A stretch of 64,000 nt of DNA from Simplicispira metamorpha (GTDB lineage Bacteria; Pseudomonadota; Gammaproteobacteria; Burkholderiales; Burkholderiaceae_C). The DNA lies in assembly GCF_004341365.1 (NCBI RefSeq), contig NZ_SLXH01000026.1:1-64000 (forward strand). The letters are read 5' to 3'. Both the position numbers and the translations under genes were made by a program. Below the pieces are notes generated by a model, which searched no databases, was not told the origin of the DNA, and was given only the letters and a program-made list of their open reading frames with translations. This document shows positions 33,201-40,560 of this stretch, piece after piece (position 1 is the first letter of the stretch; each line of letters begins with the position of its first letter).

Positions 33201-34735
33201 GCGGCGCTCCCGCAGGACTTGCGCAGCTCGCTTTTGAGCACTTTGCCCGCAGCCGACAAGGGCAGGCTGTGGCGAAACTCGATGCTCTCCGGGCATTTGT
33301 AGCCGCCCAGCCGGGTGCGACAGTGGGCGCGCAGCTCCTCGGCGGTGGCCTCTGCGCCTTCGCGCAGCACCACCACCGCATGCACCGCTTCGCCCCATTT
33401 GGCACTCGGGACGCCGATGACCGCGCAGGTGGCAACGGCAGGGTGTCGGCCCAGGGCCTCCTCGACCTCGGCGGGGTACACGTTTTCGCCGCCCGAGATG
33501 ATCATGTCTTTGAGCCTGTCGACCACGTAGAGGCGCCCTTGTGCGTCCATGTAGCCGCCATCGCCGGTGTGCAGCCAGCCGCCGTGCAGCGCCTGCGCCG
33601 TCTCTTCGGGGCGGCCCCAGTAGCCGACCATGACCACGGGGCCGCGCACCAGGATTTCGCCCGCGTCACCGGTGGGCACTTCGCGGCCTTCGGGGTCGGC
33701 CACGCGGATCTCGGTGGCGTAGCCAGCGCGGCCCGCCGAGCGGATGCACTCGCCGCGCCGCTCCTCGGGCGCCTGGCCAATGCGGTGTACCGAGACCGAG
33801 GCCGCCGTCTCGGTCATGCCGTAGGCGTGGATGAATTCGACGTGGGGCAAGGCGGCCAGCGCGCGCTCCAGCAGCGGCAGGGCCATGGGCGCTGCGCCCC
33901 AGAGGATGCGGCGCAGGCTGCTCAGGTCGTGCTGGCCAAAGGTGGGCGTGTCCAGCAGCATCTGAACCATGCTGGGCACCATCACCATGTCGGTGATGCC
34001 TTCTTCCTGGATGGTGTGCAGCACCGTGTCGGGCCGAAAAGCGGGCAGGGTGACGCAGGTGCCACCCACGATGAGCTGGCCAATCAGGCGGCCCAATCCG
34101 GCTACATGGAACAGCGGTGCAATCAGCAGCGTCACGAAGTCGCTGGGATTGGGCACCTCGGCGGTGCGCCCCACGCTGGAAGACCAGAAGTTGTGGTGCG
34201 ACAGCATCACGCCCTTGGGAAAGCCCGTGGTGCCGCCGGTGTAGAGGATGGCGGCCAGGGCATCAGCGCTGGGGCGGGCGTCTTCCACCGGGGTGGCGGC
34301 ATCGATCAGGGCTTCGTAGCTGTGCAGGCCCTCGGGTGTGGGTGCGTGGCCCAGGTGGACGGTGGCGCAGAGGCTGGCCACTGGTGGCACCACATCGTGC
34401 GCCAGGGTGGTGAAGGCATCGTCCACCAGCAGCACGCGCGCGGCGCAGTCGTTGAGTGCATAGGTGATCTCGGCCAGGCTCCAGCGCGTGTTGACCGGGT
34501 TGAGCGTTGCGCCGCACCACCAGACGGCCAGGGTGGTCTCGACATAGCGGGCGCTGTTGTGGGCCAGCACGGCGATGCGGTCGCCGGGCTGCACGCCCAG
34601 TTGCTGCAAAGCGGCGGCCAAGCGCGCCACGCGCGCATGCAACTGGCCAAAAGACAGGCGGCAATGGCCGTCCACGAGGGCGATCTTGTCGGGGTGGCGT
34701 TGCAGCGAGCGGTGCAGTCCGGCAGTCAGGTACAT
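33197..34735 (-). CDS. AMP-dependent acyl-CoA ligase 3
   Basis: 512 residues, ANL superfamily. LYTGGTTGFPKGVML near residue 159 (Gly replaces the usual first Ser), HAYGMTETAASV near residue 302, LHTGDGGYMDAQGRLY near residue 388 and the C-terminal lysine in LSAAGKVLKSEL. AAGGAGACAAG precedes the start. Divergent from the Bug gene at 34985; the two probably share the regulatory region between them. Confidence 0.92.
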   Translation of the reverse strand: MYLTAGLHRSLQRHPDKIALVDGHCRLSFGQLHARVARLAAALQQLGVQPGDRIAVLAHNSARYVETTLAVWWCGATLNPVNTRWSLAEITYALNDCAARVLLVDDAFTTLAHDVVPPVASLCATVHLGHAPTPEGLHSYEALIDAATPVEDARPSADALAAILYTGGTTGFPKGVMLSHHNFWSSSVGRTAEVPNPSDFVTLLIAPLFHVAGLGRLIGQLIVGGTCVTLPAFRPDTVLHTIQEEGITDMVMVPSMVQMLLDTPTFGQHDLSSLRRILWGAAPMALPLLERALAALPHVEFIHAYGMTETAASVSVHRIGQAPEERRGECIRSAGRAGYATEIRVADPEGREVPTGDAGEILVRGPVVMVGYWGRPEETAQALHGGWLHTGDGGYMDAQGRLYVVDRLKDMIISGGENVYPAEVEEALGRHPAVATCAVIGVPSAKWGEAVHAVVVLREGAEATAEELRAHCRTRLGGYKCPESIEFRHSLPLSAAGKVLKSELRKSCGSAA

Positions 34736-34821
34736 CTTGTCTCCTTGGGTCGTTGTAGGTATGCGCCATCAGATTGGAGCGCATGCACCCTGCCCGGGCA
34801 ATCACCGATCAGCTCAAAGCC

Positions 34822-34827
34822 ATTGGC
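34822..34827. promoter_or_regulatory. Extra ATTGGC half-site in the ligase/Bug divergent region
   Basis: A single ATTGGC lies about 60 bp upstream of the imperfect operator at 34887. It could be an additional binding half-site for the same regulator or chance. Confidence 0.25.
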
Positions 34828-34874
34828 AGAAACGTCCATGCCTGGGGCGTTGCTGCGCCCGCACGGCGCAGGCG

Positions 34875-34917
34875 GTGTCGCTTCTTGCCAAACGAAATGA
34901 ATCTTCCGGCCATCGCC
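34875..34917 (+). promoter_or_regulatory. Putative AraC-regulator operator, site 3 (imperfect)
   Basis: GTG (34875), GCCAAAC at 34887 and ATCGCCG at 34912. Distances between these elements equal those of sites 1 and 2 (12 bp, then 19-bp spacer), but each arm has one or two changes from GCCAATC/ATTGGCG. The following TAGAGTGG resembles TAGACTGG of site 1. Confidence 0.4.
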
Positions 34918-34935
34918 GCCTGCGGTGCTGCTGCC

Positions 34936-34941
34936 TAGAGT
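34936..34941 (+). promoter_or_regulatory. -10 box of the Bug gene at 34985
   Basis: TAGAGT, 49 bp after the start of the left operator arm, the same register as TAGACT at 13094. The matching -35 region (TCGCCG at 34913) is poor, as expected for an activated promoter. Confidence 0.4.
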
Positions 34942-34984
34942 GGTCAGCGCGACAGACACCAAAAACCACTACCAGGAGACAAAC

Positions 34985-35986
34985 ATGACCGATTCCCGTG
35001 CAAATTTTTCTGCATCGCGGCGCCAGTTTGGGCGCCAGTTGTTGTCCGTGGGCGCGTTGGCGGCGGCTTTGCCAGGGGCCGCCACAGCCGCCACATCGCC
35101 TTTTCCTGCCAAACCGATCACGGTGCTGCTGCCGTTTCCGCCCGGCGGCAGCGCCGACGCCATGGTGCGTGCCATCACCCATGTGGCCATGGCGGAGTTG
35201 GGCCAGCCCGTGGTCATCATGCACCGGCCCGGTGGTGGCGGCGTGACGGGCACCGCGAGCCTGACGCAGAACGTGGCCCCCGACGGACACACCCTGGCGC
35301 TGATGCACAACGCCGTGTTGCGCCAGCCGTTGCTACAGAAAGTGGGTTGGGACCCGTTGGTTGACTTCACGTACATCACCGGGTTGGCCAGTCTGTCCAC
35401 GCTGATTACGGTGCGGGCCGATGCCCCCTGGAAGAATTTGCAGGAGCTGCTGGCCGACGCCAAAGCGCGCCCTGGCGCCATCAGCTACGGCACCGTGGGC
35501 GCGACCAGTGCCAACCGCATTGCGGGCGAGCAGCTGGCGCGGCTGGTGGGTGGGCAGTTCAACATGGTTCCTTACAAGGGCGGTGCCGAGGCCATCACGG
35601 CGTTGATGGGCGGCCACTTGGATGTGTACGGCGACCCCGGCGTGGGGCCGGTGGCGCTGTCGGGCAAGCTGCGGGTGCTGGCCTCGTTCACCGACCAGCG
35701 GCTTCAGCGCTTTCCAGCGGTGCCCACGGTCAAAGAGCTGGGCTATGGCCTGAGCGTGTACTCGCCCTTTGGCATCGTCGGGCCCCGGGGCATGGACGCT
35801 GCGGTGGTCGATCGCCTGCATACCGTCTTCAGCCAGGCCGCCACCGATCCGATCTACCAGAAGGTGCTGGAGGATTACGACTTCATGCCCTACCGCATGG
35901 ACCCCGCCGCGTACCGCCAATACGCGCAAGAGCAGTTTGCCCGCGAGAAAACCTTGCTGCAGAAACTGGGCTTCAAGCCCGAGTAG
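34985..35986 (+). CDS. Bug-family periplasmic substrate-binding protein 4
   Basis: 333 residues; ACCAGGAGACAAAC upstream. The signal peptide carries SRRQFGRQLLSVGALAAALP, a twin-arginine-like start, cleaved near ATA-ATS. The Bug fold follows: FPAKPITVLLPFPPGGSAD, VAPDGHTLALM and YKGGAEAITALMGGH. It is most like Bug 1 (14403), sharing APWKNLQELLADAKARPGAI-type stretches. It is monocistronic and divergent from ligase 3. Confidence 0.9.
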   Translation: MTDSRANFSASRRQFGRQLLSVGALAAALPGAATAATSPFPAKPITVLLPFPPGGSADAMVRAITHVAMAELGQPVVIMHRPGGGGVTGTASLTQNVAPDGHTLALMHNAVLRQPLLQKVGWDPLVDFTYITGLASLSTLITVRADAPWKNLQELLADAKARPGAISYGTVGATSANRIAGEQLARLVGGQFNMVPYKGGAEAITALMGGHLDVYGDPGVGPVALSGKLRVLASFTDQRLQRFPAVPTVKELGYGLSVYSPFGIVGPRGMDAAVVDRLHTVFSQAATDPIYQKVLEDYDFMPYRMDPAAYRQYAQEQFAREKTLLQKLGFKPE

Positions 35987-36037
35987 GCGGGATGGTGCGT
36001 CCGGGATGCGCCCGTAACCAGCTGCCCCAGGGCGCAA

Positions 36038-36118
36038 TCAGGCCATGGCAAGTCTTGGAAAGGCTTGCACGCTGTCCAGCACTTGCTCTTGAGAGCGCTT
36101 GGGCGTGAAGGCGCTCAT
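36038..36118 (-). CDS. Very short ORF coupled to the zeta-toxin unit
   Basis: 26 residues (MSAFTPKRSQ to RLAMA). Its ATG overlaps the stop of the upstream 73-residue gene by 4 bp. No family is recognised. It could be a truncated third gene or chance. Confidence 0.3.
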   Translation of the reverse strand: MSAFTPKRSQEQVLDSVQAFPRLAMA

Positions 36119-36336
36119 GTGGGTTTTCCGTTCACGGGAGCCGCGTCTTTTGGCGGGCTGTCGGTGTGGCCCACCTGGGGATAGACATGCTCTAGCACCC
36201 CGTTGCGCATGACCACTACGGCGGTGCCCGTCTGCGCTGCAATTTGCCGTGCGCGCAGTGCAGCGCGTTGCAAGGCCAGCCAGGAGCCCCGCAGGTCGGC
36301 ATTGTTTGCGTTCTCAATCGGTTGGGAAGGGGTCAT
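36115..36336 (-). CDS. Small protein partnered with a zeta-like toxin (possible antitoxin)
   Basis: 73 residues from the ATG at 36334-36336, which overlaps the toxin-gene stop by 4 bp. The core AALRARQIAAQTGTAVVVMR followed by NGVLEHVYP resembles short proteins commonly encoded beside zeta-family kinases in proteobacteria. A role as antitoxin or accessory factor is inferred from position only. Usually such genes precede the toxin; here the order is reversed. Confidence 0.6.
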   Translation of the reverse strand: MTPSQPIENANNADLRGSWLALQRAALRARQIAAQTGTAVVVMRNGVLEHVYPQVGHTDSPPKDAAPVNGKPT

Positions 36337-36854
36337 GGTGCTTCGCTCCAGTTCAGCAAAATCGGTTCTTCGCCCGAGTTGTCGTACAGCGCCCACGCAT
36401 CCACGGCAGGGGCGTAATGGCGGCTCAGGTTGTCCAGTCCGGCAGCAAAGCGGCGGCGGATCACGGCTTCAGGAATATGGTGCCCCCCTTGTTTGACCCG
36501 CTGCGCCACCCGTGCCAGCGCCTCCTGTGCGCTGGCAAGCCGCAGAAAAATTAACTCCACCCGGTAGCCAGCCGCACGCCAACGGGCGATGTGGCGCAGG
36601 TAGGCGCGCCCCGACAGCGTGGTTTCAAAAGCAAAGCTTTGCCCGGTCTGGAAATGCCGCTCCAGTTCTGCCAGCATCAGCCGCGCTGCTGGCAAAGCGG
36701 CGCTTTCGGGGGCAAACGGTGCCAAGCCAGCCGCAATCAGATCGGCATTCAAAAATTGGGGGCAGCCCGCCTCATTGGGTAAAAACTCGCGGGCAAAGGT
36801 AGTTTTACCTGCGCCATTGGGGCCGGCAATGATGATGACTTTGCGCTCGGCCAT
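36333..36854 (-). CDS. Zeta-toxin-like P-loop kinase
   Basis: 173 residues. Walker A GPNGAGKT at residues 11-18, then FLNADLIAAGLAPF, FAFETTLSGRAYLRHI and VIRRRFAAGLDNL, as in zeta/PezT-like proteins. Those phosphorylate UDP-N-acetylglucosamine; this short chromosomal subgroup may use another substrate. ATG at 36852-36854. It begins 4 bp after a truncated type III methyltransferase and is followed by a coupled small gene, so the block looks like a mobile defence/toxin remnant. Confidence 0.85.
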   Translation of the reverse strand: MAERKVIIIAGPNGAGKTTFAREFLPNEAGCPQFLNADLIAAGLAPFAPESAALPAARLMLAELERHFQTGQSFAFETTLSGRAYLRHIARWRAAGYRVELIFLRLASAQEALARVAQRVKQGGHHIPEAVIRRRFAAGLDNLSRHYAPAVDAWALYDNSGEEPILLNWSEAP

Positions 36855-36858
36855 CGGG

Positions 36859-37197
36859 TCAAAGCTCCAGCGCGTAAGGGGGTTGCTTGAAGGTGATGCC
36901 TTCTTTGCCAACCACCTCGCCCAGCCACTGGCGAATCTCCGGGCTGTTGACGTTGTCGCTATAGATCCTGCCCCCGTTGCCGGTGTTGTAGGGCGGGTCA
37001 ATATAGATGCATTTCACCTGTCCGGCATAGCGCGGCAGCAACGCTTTGAGGGCGTGCAGGTTGTCGCCCTGCACAATCAGGTTGCCCGCATCTGCCGGGC
37101 GGAAAGAGAGTTCTGGCACCGGCTCCAGCAGGCGAAATGGCACATTTTTGTGGTGTTTGACGACGGCATCCTTGCCGATCCAGTTCAATGTTGGCAT
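36859..37197 (-). pseudogene. Truncated type III restriction-modification methyltransferase (mod)
   Basis: 112 codons. The first 100 match the N-terminal part of type III Mod enzymes: IVQGDNLHALKALLPRY, then the catalytic CIYIDPPYNTGN (DPPY at 67-70) and NVNSPEIRQWLGEVVGKEG. A full Mod has roughly 550-650 residues; here it ends after a non-homologous ITFKQPPYALEL. The target-recognition region and the res gene are absent, so it cannot be functional. It is probably the relic of a restriction system replaced or cut by the zeta-toxin unit. Confidence 0.88.
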
Positions 37198-37398
37198 TGC
37201 GCCTGTCCAATCCAGTTTGACGCGATGGCGTTGTGTTGTTCTTTATTTGCGCGGTGCCAGTGCATCCAGCCCGCAGTACCCCCGACAGAGGCATACAGCC
37301 CAGAACCGCTCAGCGATACCGGCCTGTCTCAAGATGCCGTTGGCAGTGTGGCGCGATTCGACTGTGAATGACCTTGTTCATGCGGAGCAATGTACCAG

Positions 37399-38310
37399 TC
37401 AGCCCAAGGGCGCTACCCCCGGCTGGTAATGCCCCCGCAGCGTGTCGATCAGCGCCTGGGCGTAGCTGGGCAGCTTGTCCTGGTCGCGCACCAGGATGTA
37501 GCGCTCGCGCACACTCCAGGGGTCGGTCAGCTCAATCAGCGCCAGTTGCATGCTGGCCTGGTTGCGCCGCGCGGCGCTCTCGGGGACGATGCCCACGCCC
37601 ACACCGGCGCCAATCATGCGGCACATGGCGTCAAAGCTCGATAGCTGGATACGGAGTTTGAGCGGCTTGCCCAGCTTGTCGGTCACTTGCGCCAGAAAGT
37701 TTTGCAGCGTGCTGCCGTGGTGCATGCCCACGTGGTCTTGTTCCAGCGTCTCGGCAAAGGCGATGGTGGCGTGGCGGGCCAGTGGGTGGTTGTGCGCTGC
37801 CACCAGCACCAGCCGGTCGGTGCTGAAGTGCAGGGCTTGCAGCCCCAGCGTATCGACCTGTCCGGCCACGATGCCCAGATCAGCACGCCCGTCCAGCACG
37901 CCACGGGCAATCTCAGCATTCGGTTTTTCCTGAAGGTCGATATTGACTTTGGGGTTGGCCGCCAAAAAGGTGGGCAGGATTTCGGGCATGAAATCGGTCA
38001 CGGCGGTGGTGTTGGCAAACACCCGCAGGTGGCCGCGCAGGCCGCCGCCGTACTCCTGCAAATCGGCGCGCAGCTGTTCGGTCTGGCGCAGCACGCCGCG
38101 CGCGTGGTGCAAAAAGGCCTCGCCGGGGGGCGACAGGCGCACGCCCCGGGCTTCGCGGTAGAGCAGGGGCAGGCCCGCCTGGGTCTCCAGCGCCTTGATG
38201 CGGGCACTGGCGGCGGCCAGCGACAGGTGCTGGCGCGCAGCGGCGCGGGTGAGGTTGCCTTCGTCGGCGGTGAGCACGAACAGGCGCAGGTCGGTCAGGT
38301 CAAAGTGCAT
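37399..38310 (-). CDS. LysR-family regulator of the itaconate-type operon
   Basis: 303 residues from the ATG at 38308-38310. N-terminal winged HTH (LRLFVLTADEGNLTRAAARQ, then SARIKALE) and a LysR substrate-binding domain. It is divergent from the hydratase gene at 38415, the usual geometry for a LysR activator and its operon. A related LysR gene accompanies the ict-ich-ccl cluster in Pseudomonas aeruginosa. The ligand would be an intermediate or itaconate itself (inference). Confidence 0.88.
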   Translation of the reverse strand: MHFDLTDLRLFVLTADEGNLTRAAARQHLSLAAASARIKALETQAGLPLLYREARGVRLSPPGEAFLHHARGVLRQTEQLRADLQEYGGGLRGHLRVFANTTAVTDFMPEILPTFLAANPKVNIDLQEKPNAEIARGVLDGRADLGIVAGQVDTLGLQALHFSTDRLVLVAAHNHPLARHATIAFAETLEQDHVGMHHGSTLQNFLAQVTDKLGKPLKLRIQLSSFDAMCRMIGAGVGVGIVPESAARRNQASMQLALIELTDPWSVRERYILVRDQDKLPSYAQALIDTLRGHYQPGVAPLG

Positions 38311-38340
38311 GCCGCCATGGTAGTGCAGCGCGGCACCAGA

Positions 38341-38357
38341 CTTCGAAATTGCAGAAG
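38341..38357 (+). promoter_or_regulatory. Candidate LysR box
   Basis: CTTC-GAAATTGCA-GAAG, an inverted repeat containing the T-N11-A core, lies in the 104-bp divergent region between the LysR gene and the hydratase gene, about 60 bp upstream of the latter. Confidence 0.5.
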
Positions 38358-38383
38358 CCTTGCTTTTGAAAACAGTGATTGTG
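38355..38383 (+). promoter_or_regulatory. 29-bp sequence shared with 25502-25530, copy 2
   Basis: AAGCCTTGCTTTTGAAAACA followed by GTGATTGTG. It matches 25 of 29 bases of copy 1 and overlaps the end of the candidate LysR box. Role unknown. Confidence 0.4.
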
Positions 38384-38414
38384 CCCACGCCGGTGTGCGG
38401 CGACCATGGCGGCC

Positions 38415-39311
38415 ATGAGCAGCACCTTCACCCCCGACGCCCGCACCGTGGATGCGGCACAACTGGCCCATCTGCAAACCTGGACGGGCCGCACCGAAAC
38501 CCTGACCGACAGCATCACCGCCGCGCCGGTGAGCGGCCTGTCGGCCACGCTGGACCGCGACGACGCCTCCCCCGTGCCCGGCACCGCGCTGGCGCCGCTG
38601 TGGCACTGGCTGTATTTTTTGCCGCAGGTGCGCCACAGCGGTCTGGGGCCGGACGGCCACCCGGCGCGCGGTGGCTTTTTGCCGCCGGTGCCACTGCCCC
38701 GGCGCATGTGGGCCGGTGGCCGCTTGCGCTGGGAAGAAAACAACCCGCTGGTGGTCGGCGATGCGGTGCAGCGCGTCTCGCGCATTGAATCGGTCACGCA
38801 CAAGGCGGGCCGCACCGGCGATCTGGTGTTTGTGCTGGTCAAGCATGAAATCTCTAACGCCCGGGGCTTGGCGCTGACCGAAGAGCACGACATCGTGTAC
38901 CGCGCCGCGCAGCAACCGGGCGACCCGGTGCCCCCGCCCACCGTCGCCGACACCGGCGCGCCCTGGCAGCGCACCATCACGCCCGATGACGTGCTGCTGT
39001 TTCGCTACTCGGCACTCACCTTCAACGGCCACCGCATCCACTACGACCGCCAGTACGTCACCCAGGTCGAGGGCTACCCCGGCCTGATCGTGCATGGCCC
39101 CTTGATTGCCACGCTGCTGGTGGACTTGGTGCGCCGCCATGTGCCCGATGCCCGCCTCAAGAGCTTCCAGTTCAAGGCCGTGCGCCCGACGTTTGATTTG
39201 CACCCCTTTGGCCTGAACGGCGCCCCGGCCGCCGACGGCAAAACCGTGCGCCTGTGGGGTAACGACCACGAGGGGTTCCTCACCATGCAGGGCAGCGCCG
39301 CGTTGTTCTGA
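38415..39311 (+). CDS. ich: Itaconyl-CoA hydratase-like MaoC/HTD2 family protein
   Basis: 298 residues from ATG 38415 (38406 also possible). Double hot-dog protein of the HTD2/mesaconyl-CoA hydratase group: PLWHWLYFLPQVR, GGFLPPVPLPRRMWAGGRLR, then in the second half FRYSALTFNGHRIHYDRQY and GYPGLIVHGPLIATLL, with the catalytic Asn/His region. In the itaconate pathway it hydrates itaconyl-CoA to (S)-citramalyl-CoA. First gene of an operon followed by dehydrogenase, CoA-transferase, MmgE/PrpD and CitE-like lyase. Mesaconyl-C4-CoA hydratase is the alternative. Confidence 0.82.
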   Translation: MSSTFTPDARTVDAAQLAHLQTWTGRTETLTDSITAAPVSGLSATLDRDDASPVPGTALAPLWHWLYFLPQVRHSGLGPDGHPARGGFLPPVPLPRRMWAGGRLRWEENNPLVVGDAVQRVSRIESVTHKAGRTGDLVFVLVKHEISNARGLALTEEHDIVYRAAQQPGDPVPPPTVADTGAPWQRTITPDDVLLFRYSALTFNGHRIHYDRQYVTQVEGYPGLIVHGPLIATLLVDLVRRHVPDARLKSFQFKAVRPTFDLHPFGLNGAPAADGKTVRLWGNDHEGFLTMQGSAALF

Positions 39312-39318
39312 CACTGAT

Positions 39319-39376
39319 TGCATCAAAAACCATAGCTGCCAGCGCTTGCCAGGTAAGCGCTAGAGCCCCAAAAAAC
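39319..39376 (+). repeat. Dispersed palindromic repeat, copy 6
   Basis: CATCAAAAACCATAGCTGCC, AGCGCTTGCCAGGTAAGCGC, TAGAGCCCCAAAAAACTG: the clearest hairpin of the family (AGCGCTT, 7 bases, AAGCGCT). It lies between the hydratase stop and the dehydrogenase start, inside the operon. Confidence 0.78.
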
Positions 39377-39390
39377 TGGAAAAAACCACC

Positions 39391-40551
39391 ATGACCCACC
39401 AGCCCGACCAGTACCAGGAAATCCGCGACGCCGTGCGCGCCCTGTGCGCCCAGTTCCCCGACGAATACTTCCGCAAAGTCGATGAGGCCCGCGCCTACCC
39501 CGAAGCATTTGTCGATGCCCTGACCAAAGCCGGCTGGATGGCCGCGCTGATCCCGCAGGAGTACGGCGGCTCGGGCCTGTCCATGGCCGAAGCCTCGGTC
39601 ATCATGGAAGAAATCAACCGCAGCGGCGGCAACTCCGGTGCCTGCCACGGCCAGATGTACGTGATGAACGCCATCGTGCGCAGCGGCTCACAGGCGCAAA
39701 AAGAAAAGTACCTGCCCCAGATCGCCTCGGGTGCGCTGCGCATCCAGTCCATGGGCGTGACCGAGCCCACCACCGGCAGCGACACCACCAAGCTCAAGAC
39801 CACGGCGGTGAAGAAGGATGGCCGCTGGGTCATCAACGGGCAAAAGGTCTGGATCTCGCGCATACAGCACAGCGATTTGATGATTTTGCTGGCGCGCACC
39901 ACGCCCGCCGACCAGGTGAAGAAGCGCTCCGATGGCCTGTCCTGCTTCCTCATCGACCTGAAAACGGCGATTGGCAACGGCCTGACGGTGCGCCCCATCC
40001 TGAACATGGTCAACCACGAGACCAACGAACTGTTCTTCGACCACCTGGAAATCCCCGAGGACGCGCTGCTGGGCGAAGAAGGCAAGGGCTTCAAGACCCT
40101 GCTGGACGGCCTGAACGCCGAGCGCACGCTGATTGCCGCCGAGTGCATTGGCGATGGCTACTGGTTCATTGACCGCGCCGCCAAGTATGCGAACGAGCGC
40201 GTGGTGTTTGGCCGCCCCATCGGCCAGAACCAGGGCGTGCAGTTTCCGATTGCCGATGCCTTCATCGAGCTGGAAGCGGCCAACCTGATGCGCTGGAAAG
40301 CCTGCGCCATGATCGACGCCCACCAGAACGCAGGCGCCGAGGCCAACATGGCCAAGTACCTGGCCGCCAAGGCCAGCTGGGAGGCGGCCAACGTGTGCAT
40401 GCAGACGCACGGCGGCTTCGGCTTTGCCTGCGAATACGACATCGAGCGCAAATTCCGCGAAACCCGTCTGTACCAGGTGGCGCCGATTTCCACCAACATG
40501 ATCTACAGCTACGTGGCCGAGCATGTGCTTGGGCTGCCACGCTCCTTCTGA
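39391..40551 (+). CDS. Acyl-CoA dehydrogenase of the itaconate-type operon
   Basis: 386 residues. FAD loop GVTEPTTGSDTTKLKTTA; C-terminal CMQTHGGFGFACEYDIERKF and then RLYQVAPISTNMIYSYV, which lacks the YEGT glutamate of MCAD-like enzymes. An acyl-CoA dehydrogenase of this type accompanies the itaconate genes in Pseudomonas aeruginosa; it might feed methylsuccinyl-CoA into the pathway (inference). A repeat copy sits directly before it. Confidence 0.9.
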   Translation: MTHQPDQYQEIRDAVRALCAQFPDEYFRKVDEARAYPEAFVDALTKAGWMAALIPQEYGGSGLSMAEASVIMEEINRSGGNSGACHGQMYVMNAIVRSGSQAQKEKYLPQIASGALRIQSMGVTEPTTGSDTTKLKTTAVKKDGRWVINGQKVWISRIQHSDLMILLARTTPADQVKKRSDGLSCFLIDLKTAIGNGLTVRPILNMVNHETNELFFDHLEIPEDALLGEEGKGFKTLLDGLNAERTLIAAECIGDGYWFIDRAAKYANERVVFGRPIGQNQGVQFPIADAFIELEAANLMRWKACAMIDAHQNAGAEANMAKYLAAKASWEAANVCMQTHGGFGFACEYDIERKFRETRLYQVAPISTNMIYSYVAEHVLGLPRSF

Positions 40552-40560
40552 GGGCTTTTT

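Noticed and set aside
36859-37001. Longer start for the zeta-like toxin (frame open to 37001)
   Set aside because: The upstream part is another frame of the mod fragment; the P loop begins 11 residues after the ATG at 36852-36854, which is normal.
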